Shown in pieces: positions 15,829 to 25,211 of a stretch of 50,916 nt of DNA. Positions within the stretch are counted from its first letter, which is position 1, and every line of letters begins with the position of its first letter. Location of the stretch: positions 129,183-180,098 of the forward strand of contig DHWY01000002.1 in the NCBI GenBank assembly GCA_002413425.1, written 5' to 3'. Origin of the DNA: Candidatus Saccharibacteria bacterium UBA5170 (GTDB lineage Bacteria; Patescibacteriota; Saccharimonadia; Saccharimonadales; Saccharimonadaceae). The translations under genes and the position numbers were made by a program. The notes under the pieces are model-generated. The model did no database searches. It had not been told where the DNA came from and saw only the letters and a list, made by a program, of their open reading frames with translations.

Positions 15829-17313
15829 ATGTTAAATATATTTACCATGAGTCTCGGCCTCATGGCCGATTCGTCTGGCGCAATTTTTGCCATGCGTGAT
15901 TATGTAGCACCGACAATGCAGGGCTTTACGGCACTGGCCGCAATAGCGAGCACCTTCTTTCTTGTCCACGGAGGCATTCTATACATGACCAGTCGGGGCA
16001 GTCCCGACAAGCTTGAGCAAGCTAAGCGAGTACTGCGTAATGCATTAGTTGGGTTAGTGATTGTGCTTGGAGCTGCCACGCTTACAGCGATTCTAAATGG
16101 CGCAATAGTGCATACTGCCACCCCAATCAATGCGACATTACCAAATCTCCAATCGATTGAACCGAAACCTTCGAATAATGGGTTGGTCGATGTCTTGATC
16201 AATGCCGTAACAGGCTTTCTGAACGTTATCATACAGGCAGTTGCAACGCCGTTCTTGGCCGCACTCGATTTTTTCACAAAGTCGACTCCTCTTATGTCCG
16301 ATAACGCGAGTGTCTTTAACCTTTGGCTGGCGATGGTTGGTATTACGGATGCACTTTTCGTGGTTATTATTGCACTACTTGGCTTTCACGTGATGAGTGC
16401 GGCAACATTCGGACTAGATGAAATAGAGTTTAAACATTTGTTACCAAGGATTGGATTGATATTTTTGCTCCTTAACACTTCAATATTTCTGATTGATGGG
16501 ATTATTGAGTTATCGAATGCTTTGATCATTGCCGTTGGAAAGGTTGGTGGCACAGAATCAGTTTGGCAGGTACTCACGACCGTCGTTAATCAATCTGGCG
16601 GCCAGGGAGTGGCAGCGCTACTCATCATGTCAGTCTTCCTGATCTTTACTGTTATTCTACTCGTCTACTACGTTGGACGACTCGTAACGCTGTTTATTGG
16701 GGCGGTGCTGTCTCCGCTAGTCTTTCTCGTCTGGTTAGTACCGGGTTTTCGAGATTTTTCAGAAACGGCTATGAAGTCATATGTCTCGACTACATTCGTG
16801 TTGTTTGTTCACGTTGTTATCCTACAACTCGCCGCATCGCTGTTCGCGGGTATGTCTATGACGACCGGCAACAACGTACCGAACACACTGATCGCCATGG
16901 TTGTCGGTCTTGCGACGGTGATTGCACTCCTTAAAACGCAGGGTGTCATGATGCAATTTAGCTATGTCAGTCTCGGCCCACGCTCCATGAGGCAACTCGG
17001 GTCGCAGTTTATGAACGGTGTGAGTTATATGGGAGGCAAGGGTAAGTCAGTTGTGTCGGGAGTGGCAAGCAAAGTAAGCAGTCGTAGCGAAACGTCGAAA
17101 ACGGCATCTTCATCACGATCGACAAGTTCGTCTAGCTATAAGCGACCACAAACTGGGCCAACAGTTACGGTAACACGGAAACGTGCGCCGACTGGGCAAA
17201 CGACGCGAGCACCGATGGTAGCTTCGGAGAGACCACGTGCAACCGCTCGTCAGTTACCAACCAGCAAATCACACTCTTCAAAATCATCAACCAAGGAGGA
17301 CAAAGCAGCATGA
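15829..17313 (+). CDS. VirB6/TrbL-like membrane protein with N-terminal pilin-like domain
   Basis: 494 residues. Residues about 15-95 repeat the pilin-like layout of the preceding gene (helix, loop MTSRGSPDKLEQAKR, helix). Then follows a multi-helix region (about 125-400, at least six membrane segments) of the VirB6/TrbL type that would form the inner-membrane channel. The tail (about 405-494) is a Ser/Thr/Arg/Lys-rich disordered stretch, probably cytoplasmic. Six bases separate it from the pilin gene, and it overlaps the PrgI gene by 4 bp. The fusion of pilin-like and channel domains is unusual compared with classical VirB systems. Confidence 0.7.
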   Translation: MLNIFTMSLGLMADSSGAIFAMRDYVAPTMQGFTALAAIASTFFLVHGGILYMTSRGSPDKLEQAKRVLRNALVGLVIVLGAATLTAILNGAIVHTATPINATLPNLQSIEPKPSNNGLVDVLINAVTGFLNVIIQAVATPFLAALDFFTKSTPLMSDNASVFNLWLAMVGITDALFVVIIALLGFHVMSAATFGLDEIEFKHLLPRIGLIFLLLNTSIFLIDGIIELSNALIIAVGKVGGTESVWQVLTTVVNQSGGQGVAALLIMSVFLIFTVILLVYYVGRLVTLFIGAVLSPLVFLVWLVPGFRDFSETAMKSYVSTTFVLFVHVVILQLAASLFAGMSMTTGNNVPNTLIAMVVGLATVIALLKTQGVMMQFSYVSLGPRSMRQLGSQFMNGVSYMGGKGKSVVSGVASKVSSRSETSKTASSSRSTSSSSYKRPQTGPTVTVTRKRAPTGQTTRAPMVASERPRATARQLPTSKSHSSKSSTKEDKAA

Positions 17314-17822
17314 AAGCTACTATAGTACCGGCTCAAGTAACAACTGTCGAAGATCGGGTTGCCGGTAATCTCGGCTTTTCGCAGTTAATTCTATTTGCAA
17401 TACCAGTGTTTGGAGGTTCGCTCTTCTATGCGGTTCTTCCTCCTAGTATGGGTGCAAGTGCATACAAGTTGGTCGTTATTGGCATTGTTACAGTCTTTAG
17501 CTCGGTGCTCGCCATTCGGATTAAAGGTAAAATTCTTCTGCTTTGGATGATTGTGCTACTTCGCTATAACCTGCGCCCGAAGTTTTACCTATTCAACAAG
17601 AACACGAATAGCTTCCGAGAAAACTATCCCAATCATTCTGCGCCACCAGATCAAGTCGACGTACGCAGCATTTCTAAGCTGTCATTACCTGTACTACCAA
17701 AACTTGGCCTCGTCGATAGCGCACGAGCCTTCAAGGCGCTCGACGATCCTTTACGTCAGTTACGGTATGAAACAACTAAAAAAGGAGGGTTATATGTTCG
17801 CTATACAGAAATCGAAGAATAA
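17310..17822 (+). CDS. PrgI family T4SS membrane protein (VirB3-like)
   Basis: 170 residues, ATG overlapping the upstream stop (ATGA); GGAGG lies ahead of it inside the VirB6-like gene. The N-terminus VPAQVTTVEDRVAGNLGFSQ and two following transmembrane helices (about 25-44 and 50-75) are characteristic of the PrgI family, the Gram-positive/CPR counterpart of VirB3. In T4SSs such proteins anchor the VirB4 ATPase at the membrane. The hydrophilic C-terminal 90 residues are not recognised. Its end overlaps the next gene by 29 bp. Confidence 0.75.
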   Translation: MKATIVPAQVTTVEDRVAGNLGFSQLILFAIPVFGGSLFYAVLPPSMGASAYKLVVIGIVTVFSSVLAIRIKGKILLLWMIVLLRYNLRPKFYLFNKNTNSFRENYPNHSAPPDQVDVRSISKLSLPVLPKLGLVDSARAFKALDDPLRQLRYETTKKGGLYVRYTEIEE

Positions 17823-18423
17823 AACGAGTAGTCGCCCGCAAATTGCGATAAAAAGTGTTCGTGATGGGATCTTGTCGCTACCTCATAGCCAGTATCGCGC
17901 AGTTCTACAGGTATCACCAGTCAACTTCGAACTGAAGAGCGAAGACGAACAAGACGCCATTATTGAGACCTACGAAAGTTTTCTCAATTCAGTCGGTACA
18001 AGTTTGCAGATACTAGTTCGAACTCGTGAGATTGATATGGATAAATATCTTGAAGATCTCCACGAGCAATTAGGTGATGAGGAGGAACAGGTTTATCGTG
18101 ATCAACTTGAATACTACGAGGAATTCATCCGATCCCTTATTCAAACAAACAAAATCTTGACACGGCACTTCTACATCATCGTACCCTTTACTAGTAATGG
18201 CAAAGGAGAGTTCGAATTTATACAAGAACAGTTAAGCTTAACGCTTGATATCGTCGCTAAAGGCATCACAAGGCTTGGTATGCACGCTAGACAACTAAGT
18301 AGCCTTGAAGTACTCGACCTGTTCTATAGCTTCTACAGCCCTTCACAAGCAAAGCTACAGCCACTTACCGAACAGGCTTTGCAGCTCATCCACACGGCAT
18401 TAATCAGCAAGGAGGACGCATAA
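17794..18423 (+). CDS. TraC-like N-terminal VirB4 domain protein
   Basis: The frame is open from 17551, but ATG 17794 is preferred: AAGGAGG ends five to six bases before it and the upstream part is the shadow of the PrgI gene. The 209-residue product starts FAIQKSKNKTSSRPQIAIKS and continues IKSVRDGILSLP then YRAVLQVSPVNFELKSEDEQ, the pattern of the TraC/VirB4 N-terminal domain that lacks its own Walker motifs. It ends directly before the VirB4-like gene. It appears that the usual single VirB4/TraC polypeptide is encoded here as two proteins. Confidence 0.65.
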   Translation: MFAIQKSKNKTSSRPQIAIKSVRDGILSLPHSQYRAVLQVSPVNFELKSEDEQDAIIETYESFLNSVGTSLQILVRTREIDMDKYLEDLHEQLGDEEEQVYRDQLEYYEEFIRSLIQTNKILTRHFYIIVPFTSNGKGEFEFIQEQLSLTLDIVAKGITRLGMHARQLSSLEVLDLFYSFYSPSQAKLQPLTEQALQLIHTALISKEDA

Positions 18424-20157
18424 ATGGTACGTCGTACAAATCTCATACAAAAGCGCCGAGAAACAAGACGCGCGATGAAGCATCAGCAGACATTAACGTT
18501 TGGAGAACAAGATGCACTCGATGTCATGTCGTATTCAGCGCTTGAAGAGAACACTGACTATCTTTTGATTGATGGCGTCTATATTCGCACTCTGTTTATC
18601 TCGGGATATCCGTTCGTAGCCTCAAGTGGTTGGCTTGATACATTGATTAATTTTAATCACGATACAGATATTAGTTATCACCTACACGAAGTAAACGCGC
18701 TCCACGCACTTCCAAAACTACACCGTAAAATTACCGAGCTAGAATCTACTAAGCGAGCCATGCTTCGTGCCGGCAAAATTATCGGATCTGAGATCACCGA
18801 TCCGCTTGAATCGGCTATAGAGCTTCGCGATAAGATCCAACGTGGCCAAGAAAAGTTATTTCAGATGTCGATATATATCTGTCTTCGAGCCGAAAGCCTC
18901 GAGGAACTCAATAAGATTACAAAACTACTTGAGGCGACCTTATCGTCACGACTTTTCTATACAAAAGTTGCGCGCTATGAACAACTAGAGGCGTTACAAT
19001 CTATTTTGCCCCGTGGCGAGGATCAGCTCACGCAAAAGCGAAATCTCGACAGTAGTTCGGCAGCACTTACCTTTCCATTCATGAGTTCGGAGCTTGTCCA
19101 AGAGTCGGGTATTCTCTACGGCGTCAATAAGTCTAATAACTCACTTGTCATTCTTGATCGTTTTAGCCTGCATAACGCGAATAGTATTGTTTTTGCCCAG
19201 AGTGGCTCGGGCAAAAGCTACACAACCAAGGTCGAGATACTCCGTCAGTTAATGCAAGGTACCAAAGTCATCGTGATTGATCCAGAGCGAGAGTACAAAA
19301 GACTAACTGAATCGGTCGGCGGTACGTACATTAAGTTGTCTGCAAAAAGCAAAGAGAAGATCAATCCATTTGACCTAGCAACAACATTTCATAAATCGAG
19401 TGACTTGTCCGAGCATGCCCAGGACCTTACGGAAGTTGTGAGTCTGATGGCCGAAGGGTTATCATCGCGCGAGAAAGCGGCTGTCGATAAGGCAATTTTG
19501 CGTATCTATAAAAAAGCTAAGGACGAGCAACCGCTGCTTGAAGACTTGTATCAGGAACTTCATAAGCTGGCGCAGTTAAAGCTTTGTGAGCGATTGGAGA
19601 AATATATCTCCGGATCACTGGCTGATGTCTTTAATGCCCAAACGAACATAAAGCTAGATAGCAGACTCGTTATCTTTGACATTAAAGATCTGCCTGAATC
19701 ACTTCGTCAAATCATGATGCTTATTATTTCTAACTTTGTTCAGAATCAAGTGAAGGCTAAGCCTGAAAAACGTCTTCTAATTATTGACGAGGGCTGGATG
19801 CTCCTCCAACACGAAGAAAGTGCTCGCTTTATCGCAGGTCTGGTGAGGCGAGCCCGCAAATATTATCTGGGCGTTTCGATTATTTCCCAACAAGCAAATG
19901 ACTTCCTGCATTCCGAGTATGGCCGAGCGATTGCCTCGCAATCTGCCCTACGTATTCTTATGCGGCAAGATACAACCACAATCAAGAATGTCGTCAGTGA
20001 GTTTCAGCTCAGTGAATATGAGCAAAATTTCCTCCTCACTTGTGAGCGAGGTGACGCTCTAATTATTGCCGACCAGAACCACGTTGCCGTTAAGATTGTG
20101 GCTAGTGATAAAGAGCATCCTCTTATTACGACTAATCCAGCGGAGTTGTATAGCTAA
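18424..20157 (+). CDS. virB4: VirB4-family T4SS ATPase
   Basis: 577 residues. Walker A QSGSGKS at 259-265 and Walker B LLIIDEGWMLL at about 453, followed by an arginine-rich RRARKYYLGVSIISQQ, identify the VirB4/TraC ATPase that powers assembly and export on the cytoplasmic face. The start is immediately after the TraC-like stop, with GGAGG six bases upstream. Residues 1-250 are the remaining N-terminal region. The stop codon shares bases with the next ATG (TAATG), so translation is coupled. Confidence 0.88.
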   Translation: MVRRTNLIQKRRETRRAMKHQQTLTFGEQDALDVMSYSALEENTDYLLIDGVYIRTLFISGYPFVASSGWLDTLINFNHDTDISYHLHEVNALHALPKLHRKITELESTKRAMLRAGKIIGSEITDPLESAIELRDKIQRGQEKLFQMSIYICLRAESLEELNKITKLLEATLSSRLFYTKVARYEQLEALQSILPRGEDQLTQKRNLDSSSAALTFPFMSSELVQESGILYGVNKSNNSLVILDRFSLHNANSIVFAQSGSGKSYTTKVEILRQLMQGTKVIVIDPEREYKRLTESVGGTYIKLSAKSKEKINPFDLATTFHKSSDLSEHAQDLTEVVSLMAEGLSSREKAAVDKAILRIYKKAKDEQPLLEDLYQELHKLAQLKLCERLEKYISGSLADVFNAQTNIKLDSRLVIFDIKDLPESLRQIMMLIISNFVQNQVKAKPEKRLLIIDEGWMLLQHEESARFIAGLVRRARKYYLGVSIISQQANDFLHSEYGRAIASQSALRILMRQDTTTIKNVVSEFQLSEYEQNFLLTCERGDALIIADQNHVAVKIVASDKEHPLITTNPAELYS

Positions 20158-20708
20158 TGAATGCATTTTTGAGTTTGGGTTTGATTAGCAGTACAACAAA
20201 GAATCAAGTTACTTTGGTACTTGCGACCATAGTTGTCATAGTTGCACTACCTGTCACGGCAGTTTTTTCTCTGGGAGGAGATGTCGTGTCGTTCTTAAAC
20301 GGCACTCCAAGCGCTGAGTCGGCTGCAACGAAAGGTTTCTATATGGGTGGACTTGTACCAGGAGACACGTATGTATGGGGCAACTGCACCTATTGGGCGT
20401 ATGCGATGCGGCTATGGGACAATAAATCTATTTCAACGTCGTGGGGTAATGCTAACACGTGGGATAACAATGCTATTCGCGATGGATATAAAGTTGATCA
20501 CACCCCCACCGTAAGCGCGATATTCCAAACAGACGAAGGAGATGCCGGCCACGTTGCCTATGTCACTGCCGTTGATAAGGTTACTGGTACATGGACAATC
20601 TCGGAAATGAATGCGCCACATCTAAACGTTGTGAGTAGTCGTACCTTTGCTGCGTCGTCAGCAATCTACTATAAGTTTATTCACGATAAGAAAGTGGTGA
20701 CTCCATGA
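20157..20708 (+). CDS. CHAP-domain peptidoglycan hydrolase of the T4SS
   Basis: 183 residues with one N-terminal membrane helix (about 19-40), then a CHAP amidase/endopeptidase domain: catalytic cysteine C77 in GNCTYWAYAMR, histidine H132 in AGHVAYV, and polar residue E150 or N152 in SEMN. It is expected to act outside the membrane and open the cell wall for the secretion apparatus, the role VirB1 lytic transglycosylases play in classical systems. It overlaps the VirB4 stop (TAATG) and the coupling-ATPase start (4 bp), so it is an integral operon member. In an epibiont it could also act on host wall; that is speculation. Confidence 0.82.
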   Translation: MNAFLSLGLISSTTKNQVTLVLATIVVIVALPVTAVFSLGGDVVSFLNGTPSAESAATKGFYMGGLVPGDTYVWGNCTYWAYAMRLWDNKSISTSWGNANTWDNNAIRDGYKVDHTPTVSAIFQTDEGDAGHVAYVTAVDKVTGTWTISEMNAPHLNVVSSRTFAASSAIYYKFIHDKKVVTP

Positions 20709-23305
20709 ACATATCCTGGTTAATCAACGATATCGTACAATATCAACCCATTATTCTTATCGTGGGTACAATATTCGTATTTATATTGCTTGTAATCAGT
20801 ACAGTTACGATTAGTAACCGACGATGGCTTAAGAAGCGAGCGACTGAATGGATCGAACTAACGCCACCGTCATCAATCACTAAAACTCCCGAAGCGACAG
20901 AACAGCTCTTTTCGGTTATCCATGGCAATTATTCCTCACGGCATATAAAAGATAGACTACTGAGACGTACGCCAGTCATGAGCTTTGAAATTGATTCAAC
21001 TAGGAAGAAAGGTATCCGCTATCTCGTACAAGTTGAGAAGTCTCAATCTGAGAGTATGCAAAAAGCCATGACAGCCTATATACCGAACGCGAAAGTAGCC
21101 GTTGTGCTGCATGCTCAGCAACCTGGTCGCGTCATTGACTTCAAACAAACTGGTCACTACGTTCTGCCTTTGACGCTGACGTCGGCACTCGCTCAGCACG
21201 ACCCCTTGTCATATGTAACAAGTGCCATGACAAAACTGAGCGATACAGAACATATCAGTTTGCAGCTAGTCCTATCACCTATTAAGTTACGTGAAGCAAA
21301 GCGGCTTTCATACAAGATACTGAGCAATGAGGATATTCTCGGGACAGTAAGCGGTAATCGGTTTCGATTCCTCTATGCTATCGGTGACGTAATAAATAAT
21401 ATTCTTATGGGAGCTGCCGATCTTACAACTGAGGTATATCATGGCACGACAACAAGCTATAATAACGTTTCATCAAGTGTAAAAGATGCACAATTTCAAG
21501 CTCAAGTTTCGAAACGACAACGTCCAGCCCGGACGCTGAGTGCATTTGAGCTTGAACTCATGGAGTCGATGCATCAAAAAGTAACACAGCCACTCTTCCG
21601 CGTTAACTTGCGGCTTCTTATCTCCGGTGAGCGATCAAAAGAATACAGCAGAGAACTACGCTCAGCACTTGATGGCTATAGTGTTGCACCATATCAATCA
21701 CTCAAGGCACGATTGAGTGTGCCAATTGTTCAACAGTACAGGACATCACTTGCATTGAATCGACTCCCCTCGCTCACTCGTCGCGGTGCACTAGTCTTAT
21801 CCGCGTCAGAAGTTTCAAGTCTCTATCACTTTCCATCAAGCCTCATTAGTAAAACCGATAACCTCATAACGTCACTTAGCCGGACACTTCCCGCTCCCGT
21901 ATCATTAAAATCTGGTAAGGCGCTGGCTATTGTAATTGGAGATAATCACCACCACGGCACAGTCACACCCATTGGACTGACCGAAGCTGAGCGCGAGCGC
22001 CACCTCTACATTATTGGAGGCACAGGCAACGGTAAAACAACCATGCTGTTTTATAGCATTTTACAGGACATTCGTGCCGGAAACGGCATTGCTGTTCTTG
22101 ATCCTCACGGTGACTTAGCCGAGCGTATACTGCACTACATACCCGAAGATCGAATCAAAGATGTTATTTACATGAACCCAGATGACTTATCTCATCCGAT
22201 TGGCATGAACTTACTCGAATTAGCCGAAGGTATCACAGGTGATGATCTCCTGCGCGAAAAAGACCTCATCACCGAAGCTGCAATATCCGTGTTGCGTAAG
22301 ATATTCTCTGACGACGATTCTGGCGGCCACCGTATTGAGTACGTACTACGCAACGCTATCCAAACCGCGCTAACACTTGAAGGCTCAACTCTATTTACGA
22401 TATTTGAGTTATTGAACGATGCAAAGTTCCGCCGCAAGGTAGTCAAAGGGCTTGAAGACAAGAACCTCAAAGACTTTTGGGACAACGAGATCGGCAAAGC
22501 CGGAGAGTTTCAGCGTGTCAAAATGGCAGCTGGTATCACGGCCAAGATTGGACGTTTCCTGTTTTCGGCCTCAGCTCGCCGCGTGCTTGAACAACCCAAG
22601 TCAACCGTCGACTTTGAGGATATTCTAGCAAGTCGCAAAATCCTAATCTGCAACTTTTCAAAAGGTATGCTTGGTGAAGATACCTCGACCCTATTTGGTA
22701 CTACTGTCCTCGCCAAGTTGCAGACTGCTGCGCTGCGTCGGGCGCGAATCACTGAACAGGATCGCACACCATTCTATCTCTACGTGGATGAGTTCCAGAA
22801 CTTCGCGACGATGGGCTTCGTTCAAATGCTATCTGAAGCTAGGAAATACAAACTATTCCTAACGATGGCAGAGCAATCCACCTCACAACAGGATCAACAG
22901 CGACTTGTTGATATTATACTTGCGAACGTTGGTACAATCATCTGCTTTCGCTCGGGTAGTCCAGCCGATGAAAGACTTATATTACCCCTATTTATGCCGT
23001 TCATTCAGCAAGGAGAGATTGCTAATCTGCCAGCTTACTCGTACTATGCGCGTATTGCGGCCGTTGAGGCACAAGAACCAATGTCGGGTGTAACAATCGT
23101 CGTTGAGGATAAAGGTCGCACTGATGTAGCTAGGCGTGTAGTTGAGTCATCAAGAAAGCTTTACGCAAAGAAGGCACTAGAAGAACCGCCTATACAGAAA
23201 CTAGACCTACCCGCCGTAGAGAAAAGTCCAACACGTAAGTCTGGGAAGAGTCACCTGACAAAAAAAGCTAATGATGAACTATCAGCAGTCAGCGCGGTCA
23301 GGTGA
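20705..23305 (+). CDS. VirD4/TraG-like type IV coupling ATPase
   Basis: 866 residues. One membrane helix at the N-terminus (about 12-35). The ATPase domain holds Walker A GGTGNGKTTM (about 437-446), LDPHGDLAERI (465-475) and Walker B LYVDEFQNFAT (about 690), with AEQSTSQQD after it, matching the TraG/TraD/VirD4 and HerA-like coupling proteins that feed DNA or protein substrates to the T4SS channel. The long region 60-420 is family-specific. The lysine-rich C-terminal tail ends in a UGA stop, which supports standard code. Last gene of the operon. Confidence 0.85.
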   Translation: MNISWLINDIVQYQPIILIVGTIFVFILLVISTVTISNRRWLKKRATEWIELTPPSSITKTPEATEQLFSVIHGNYSSRHIKDRLLRRTPVMSFEIDSTRKKGIRYLVQVEKSQSESMQKAMTAYIPNAKVAVVLHAQQPGRVIDFKQTGHYVLPLTLTSALAQHDPLSYVTSAMTKLSDTEHISLQLVLSPIKLREAKRLSYKILSNEDILGTVSGNRFRFLYAIGDVINNILMGAADLTTEVYHGTTTSYNNVSSSVKDAQFQAQVSKRQRPARTLSAFELELMESMHQKVTQPLFRVNLRLLISGERSKEYSRELRSALDGYSVAPYQSLKARLSVPIVQQYRTSLALNRLPSLTRRGALVLSASEVSSLYHFPSSLISKTDNLITSLSRTLPAPVSLKSGKALAIVIGDNHHHGTVTPIGLTEAERERHLYIIGGTGNGKTTMLFYSILQDIRAGNGIAVLDPHGDLAERILHYIPEDRIKDVIYMNPDDLSHPIGMNLLELAEGITGDDLLREKDLITEAAISVLRKIFSDDDSGGHRIEYVLRNAIQTALTLEGSTLFTIFELLNDAKFRRKVVKGLEDKNLKDFWDNEIGKAGEFQRVKMAAGITAKIGRFLFSASARRVLEQPKSTVDFEDILASRKILICNFSKGMLGEDTSTLFGTTVLAKLQTAALRRARITEQDRTPFYLYVDEFQNFATMGFVQMLSEARKYKLFLTMAEQSTSQQDQQRLVDIILANVGTIICFRSGSPADERLILPLFMPFIQQGEIANLPAYSYYARIAAVEAQEPMSGVTIVVEDKGRTDVARRVVESSRKLYAKKALEEPPIQKLDLPAVEKSPTRKSGKSHLTKKANDELSAVSAVR

Positions 23306-23353
23306 GACTTCGACACTTCTTGCAGAAAAATCAAAGTGATGAATACGGCGATA

Positions 23354-24667
23354 TCATTTTTCAACTTCGACGAAGAACTTTCTTCCTATTTCTACCACAA
23401 GTTTTGTTTCTTTCTTGTATATATAGTACTTAATCCAGTGCTCGCCACTATACTGCTCTGTTTCATGGTTAACAAAGTCATTGGAACTTGAACCCTCGTT
23501 ACCATCTGCACCACGTGCATGGAATAGATTGCCACGACGTTTGCCTATCGGTGACTCATCTGAATTAAGTACTTGCCATCGTATTCCAAACAGTTGTTTA
23601 TCGTATTCACTGGCCCGAAAAATAAGTTTTTCACCAGAACTAAAGAACTTTCGCCGAACATGGCTCACGTATGAGCCCTTGCCATGGTCTTCATTGATGT
23701 CGACAATATTCAAGGAACCATCAAGCTCAATACCAATATCTCGATTTCGCAGTGCCTCAAGAAACTCAGGATAGTCACCTAGGTTTACGGGAAACGATGA
23801 GCTTAAATACTTTTGCATGGATAAAATATCTTCGTTGGTGAACCCGACACGTAGCTCTTTTGCGCAGTTTGTGAAAAATGAAAAGAGTTTTGAGTGGCTT
23901 GTTTCAGATATCTTGATTGCCAAATCATCATCGATTGGGTCAATCTTGATTGAAAGTTGACTATAAGGAACAGAGAAGTGTGCAACAACTTTTTCCAGAA
24001 CATTTAAAAGGTCATCGGCATATGAGCCCTTATCTTCATAGTACATGCACGCGAGTGCTGTGATACAGATAGAAGGAATATCCTCTCTCAGATCTGCGAA
24101 ATCTCGAATCCGTTTGAATATAAGTATCAGTCCAGGTAAAAAGGTATAGGTTTCTGAGTACTCCGAGAACCATTTGATTAGTTGCTTTGTGTCACTCGGA
24201 AACCATTTGTCCGAACTTCTTTTAGCGGCATTACGACCATCTAATTGTTTAATAGGCACATAGTCCACATGGAAATCAACACCCGTATCATCATCAATAT
24301 TATGGCGTACTCTTTCGCAGCTCTCACGCAATTTCTGATCAACGAGCTCACCGTACTCATCCTCGAGTACTGTCCGTACATCCTGCAACGTATCCTGCGC
24401 GCCACTCCAGTGCGAACGCTCAAGCGCAATATCAATGTCATATTCCCCAGCCTTACCACTCGGATTCTGTTTTTCAGTCAACGGACGAACTATCGTTCCC
24501 ATTGCATATGATCCTTGTGCATAAATATCAAGATCACCTTCATATGTTGATAGGAACAGCGCTATTGCCTCTGACAGTTTTGTATCAATATTTGTCGCTT
24601 GCTGCTTAGTGAGGGCAATATTCAGGAGATAGGCTTCAAACAGCGTATTATATCTATCAAGGCTCAT
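23354..24667 (-). CDS. CD-NTase (CBASS nucleotidyltransferase) with C-terminal AGS-C sensor domain
   Basis: 437 residues. The nucleotidyltransferase core shows GS at 52-53 (QGSYAMGT), metal-binding D77-x-D79 (EYDIDIAL) and a third Asp (D131 or D135 in VDFHVDYVP), as in SMODS/CD-NTases that make cyclic di- or trinucleotides when phage is sensed. Residues about 340-437 match the Adenylyl/Guanylyl and SMODS C-terminal sensor domain (AGS-C): IRWQVLN, then a glycine/asparagine loop, EQYSGEHWIKYYIYKK and FFVEVEK. The start overlaps the upstream membrane-protein gene by 11 bp. No known CBASS nuclease or phospholipase effector is adjacent; the membrane protein is the best effector candidate. Confidence 0.85.
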   Translation of the reverse strand: MSLDRYNTLFEAYLLNIALTKQQATNIDTKLSEAIALFLSTYEGDLDIYAQGSYAMGTIVRPLTEKQNPSGKAGEYDIDIALERSHWSGAQDTLQDVRTVLEDEYGELVDQKLRESCERVRHNIDDDTGVDFHVDYVPIKQLDGRNAAKRSSDKWFPSDTKQLIKWFSEYSETYTFLPGLILIFKRIRDFADLREDIPSICITALACMYYEDKGSYADDLLNVLEKVVAHFSVPYSQLSIKIDPIDDDLAIKISETSHSKLFSFFTNCAKELRVGFTNEDILSMQKYLSSSFPVNLGDYPEFLEALRNRDIGIELDGSLNIVDINEDHGKGSYVSHVRRKFFSSGEKLIFRASEYDKQLFGIRWQVLNSDESPIGKRRGNLFHARGADGNEGSSSNDFVNHETEQYSGEHWIKYYIYKKETKLVVEIGRKFFVEVEK

Positions 24668-25202
24668 AGACAGTGATCTTCCATACCTTTTTAGCAGGCC
24701 AACTATCTCGTAAACGCATAAAAACCCGCACGACAGGATTCATGAGACGCCTAGTGTCCTTAGCGAACTGAAGACTTAATTCGTTGATCCTCTGATGGTT
24801 TGGCCTTTGTTCTGGCTTAATTTCGGCATCTGGACCAAAAGGTCGCTGCTTCCAAGCATCTCGAGTTTGATCTGCGGTCAGTTTTTGAATTGCAGATATA
24901 TACAATACATATCTTTCGCCGTGCCATTTTGACTCACTAATCAGTAGTGTCTTGTAATACTCGTTTTCTTCTTGAATCTGATGGAATGTGTTACGAATTG
25001 CAATCGTGTCGTCAACATTTTTCGTACGGCGACGTATGCGGTAATACATCTCAACCCTCTTCAGCACTGACTTACTTGCCTCAGCTACAAGTTTTTTATG
25101 CTCAGCGCTTGCTTTGCGAGAGTTATTAACAACTGCCACGAGCAATGAAGACCCCAAAAGAACTGACAGCATATTGACGGCTAGTGCTAGATTGTCGCTC
25201 AT
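24657..25202 (-). CDS. Membrane-anchored protein paired with CD-NTase (candidate effector)
   Basis: 181 residues. A single hydrophobic helix at 5-26 (LALAVNMLSVLLGSSLLVAVV), then a long, strongly helical, basic region (KASAEHKKLVAEASKSVLKR, RRRTKNVDD and so on) and a C-terminal region ending KKVWKITVYEP. It overlaps the CD-NTase gene by 11 bp and follows the DUF3892 gene by nine bases, so it is in the same transcript. Known CBASS membrane effectors (S-2TM, SLATT, 4TM) have two or more helices; this one has only one clear helix, so assignment to a known effector class is not supported. Confidence 0.6.
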   Translation of the reverse strand: MSDNLALAVNMLSVLLGSSLLVAVVNNSRKASAEHKKLVAEASKSVLKRVEMYYRIRRRTKNVDDTIAIRNTFHQIQEENEYYKTLLISESKWHGERYVLYISAIQKLTADQTRDAWKQRPFGPDAEIKPEQRPNHQRINELSLQFAKDTRRLMNPVVRVFMRLRDSWPAKKVWKITVYEP

Positions 25203-25211
25203 ACTCTTATA

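Noticed and set aside
17551..17793. Longer start for the TraC-like gene (290-residue frame)
   Set aside because: The extra N-terminal part is the shadow of the PrgI gene in another frame; a strong AAGGAGG and ATG at 17794 give the sensible start.
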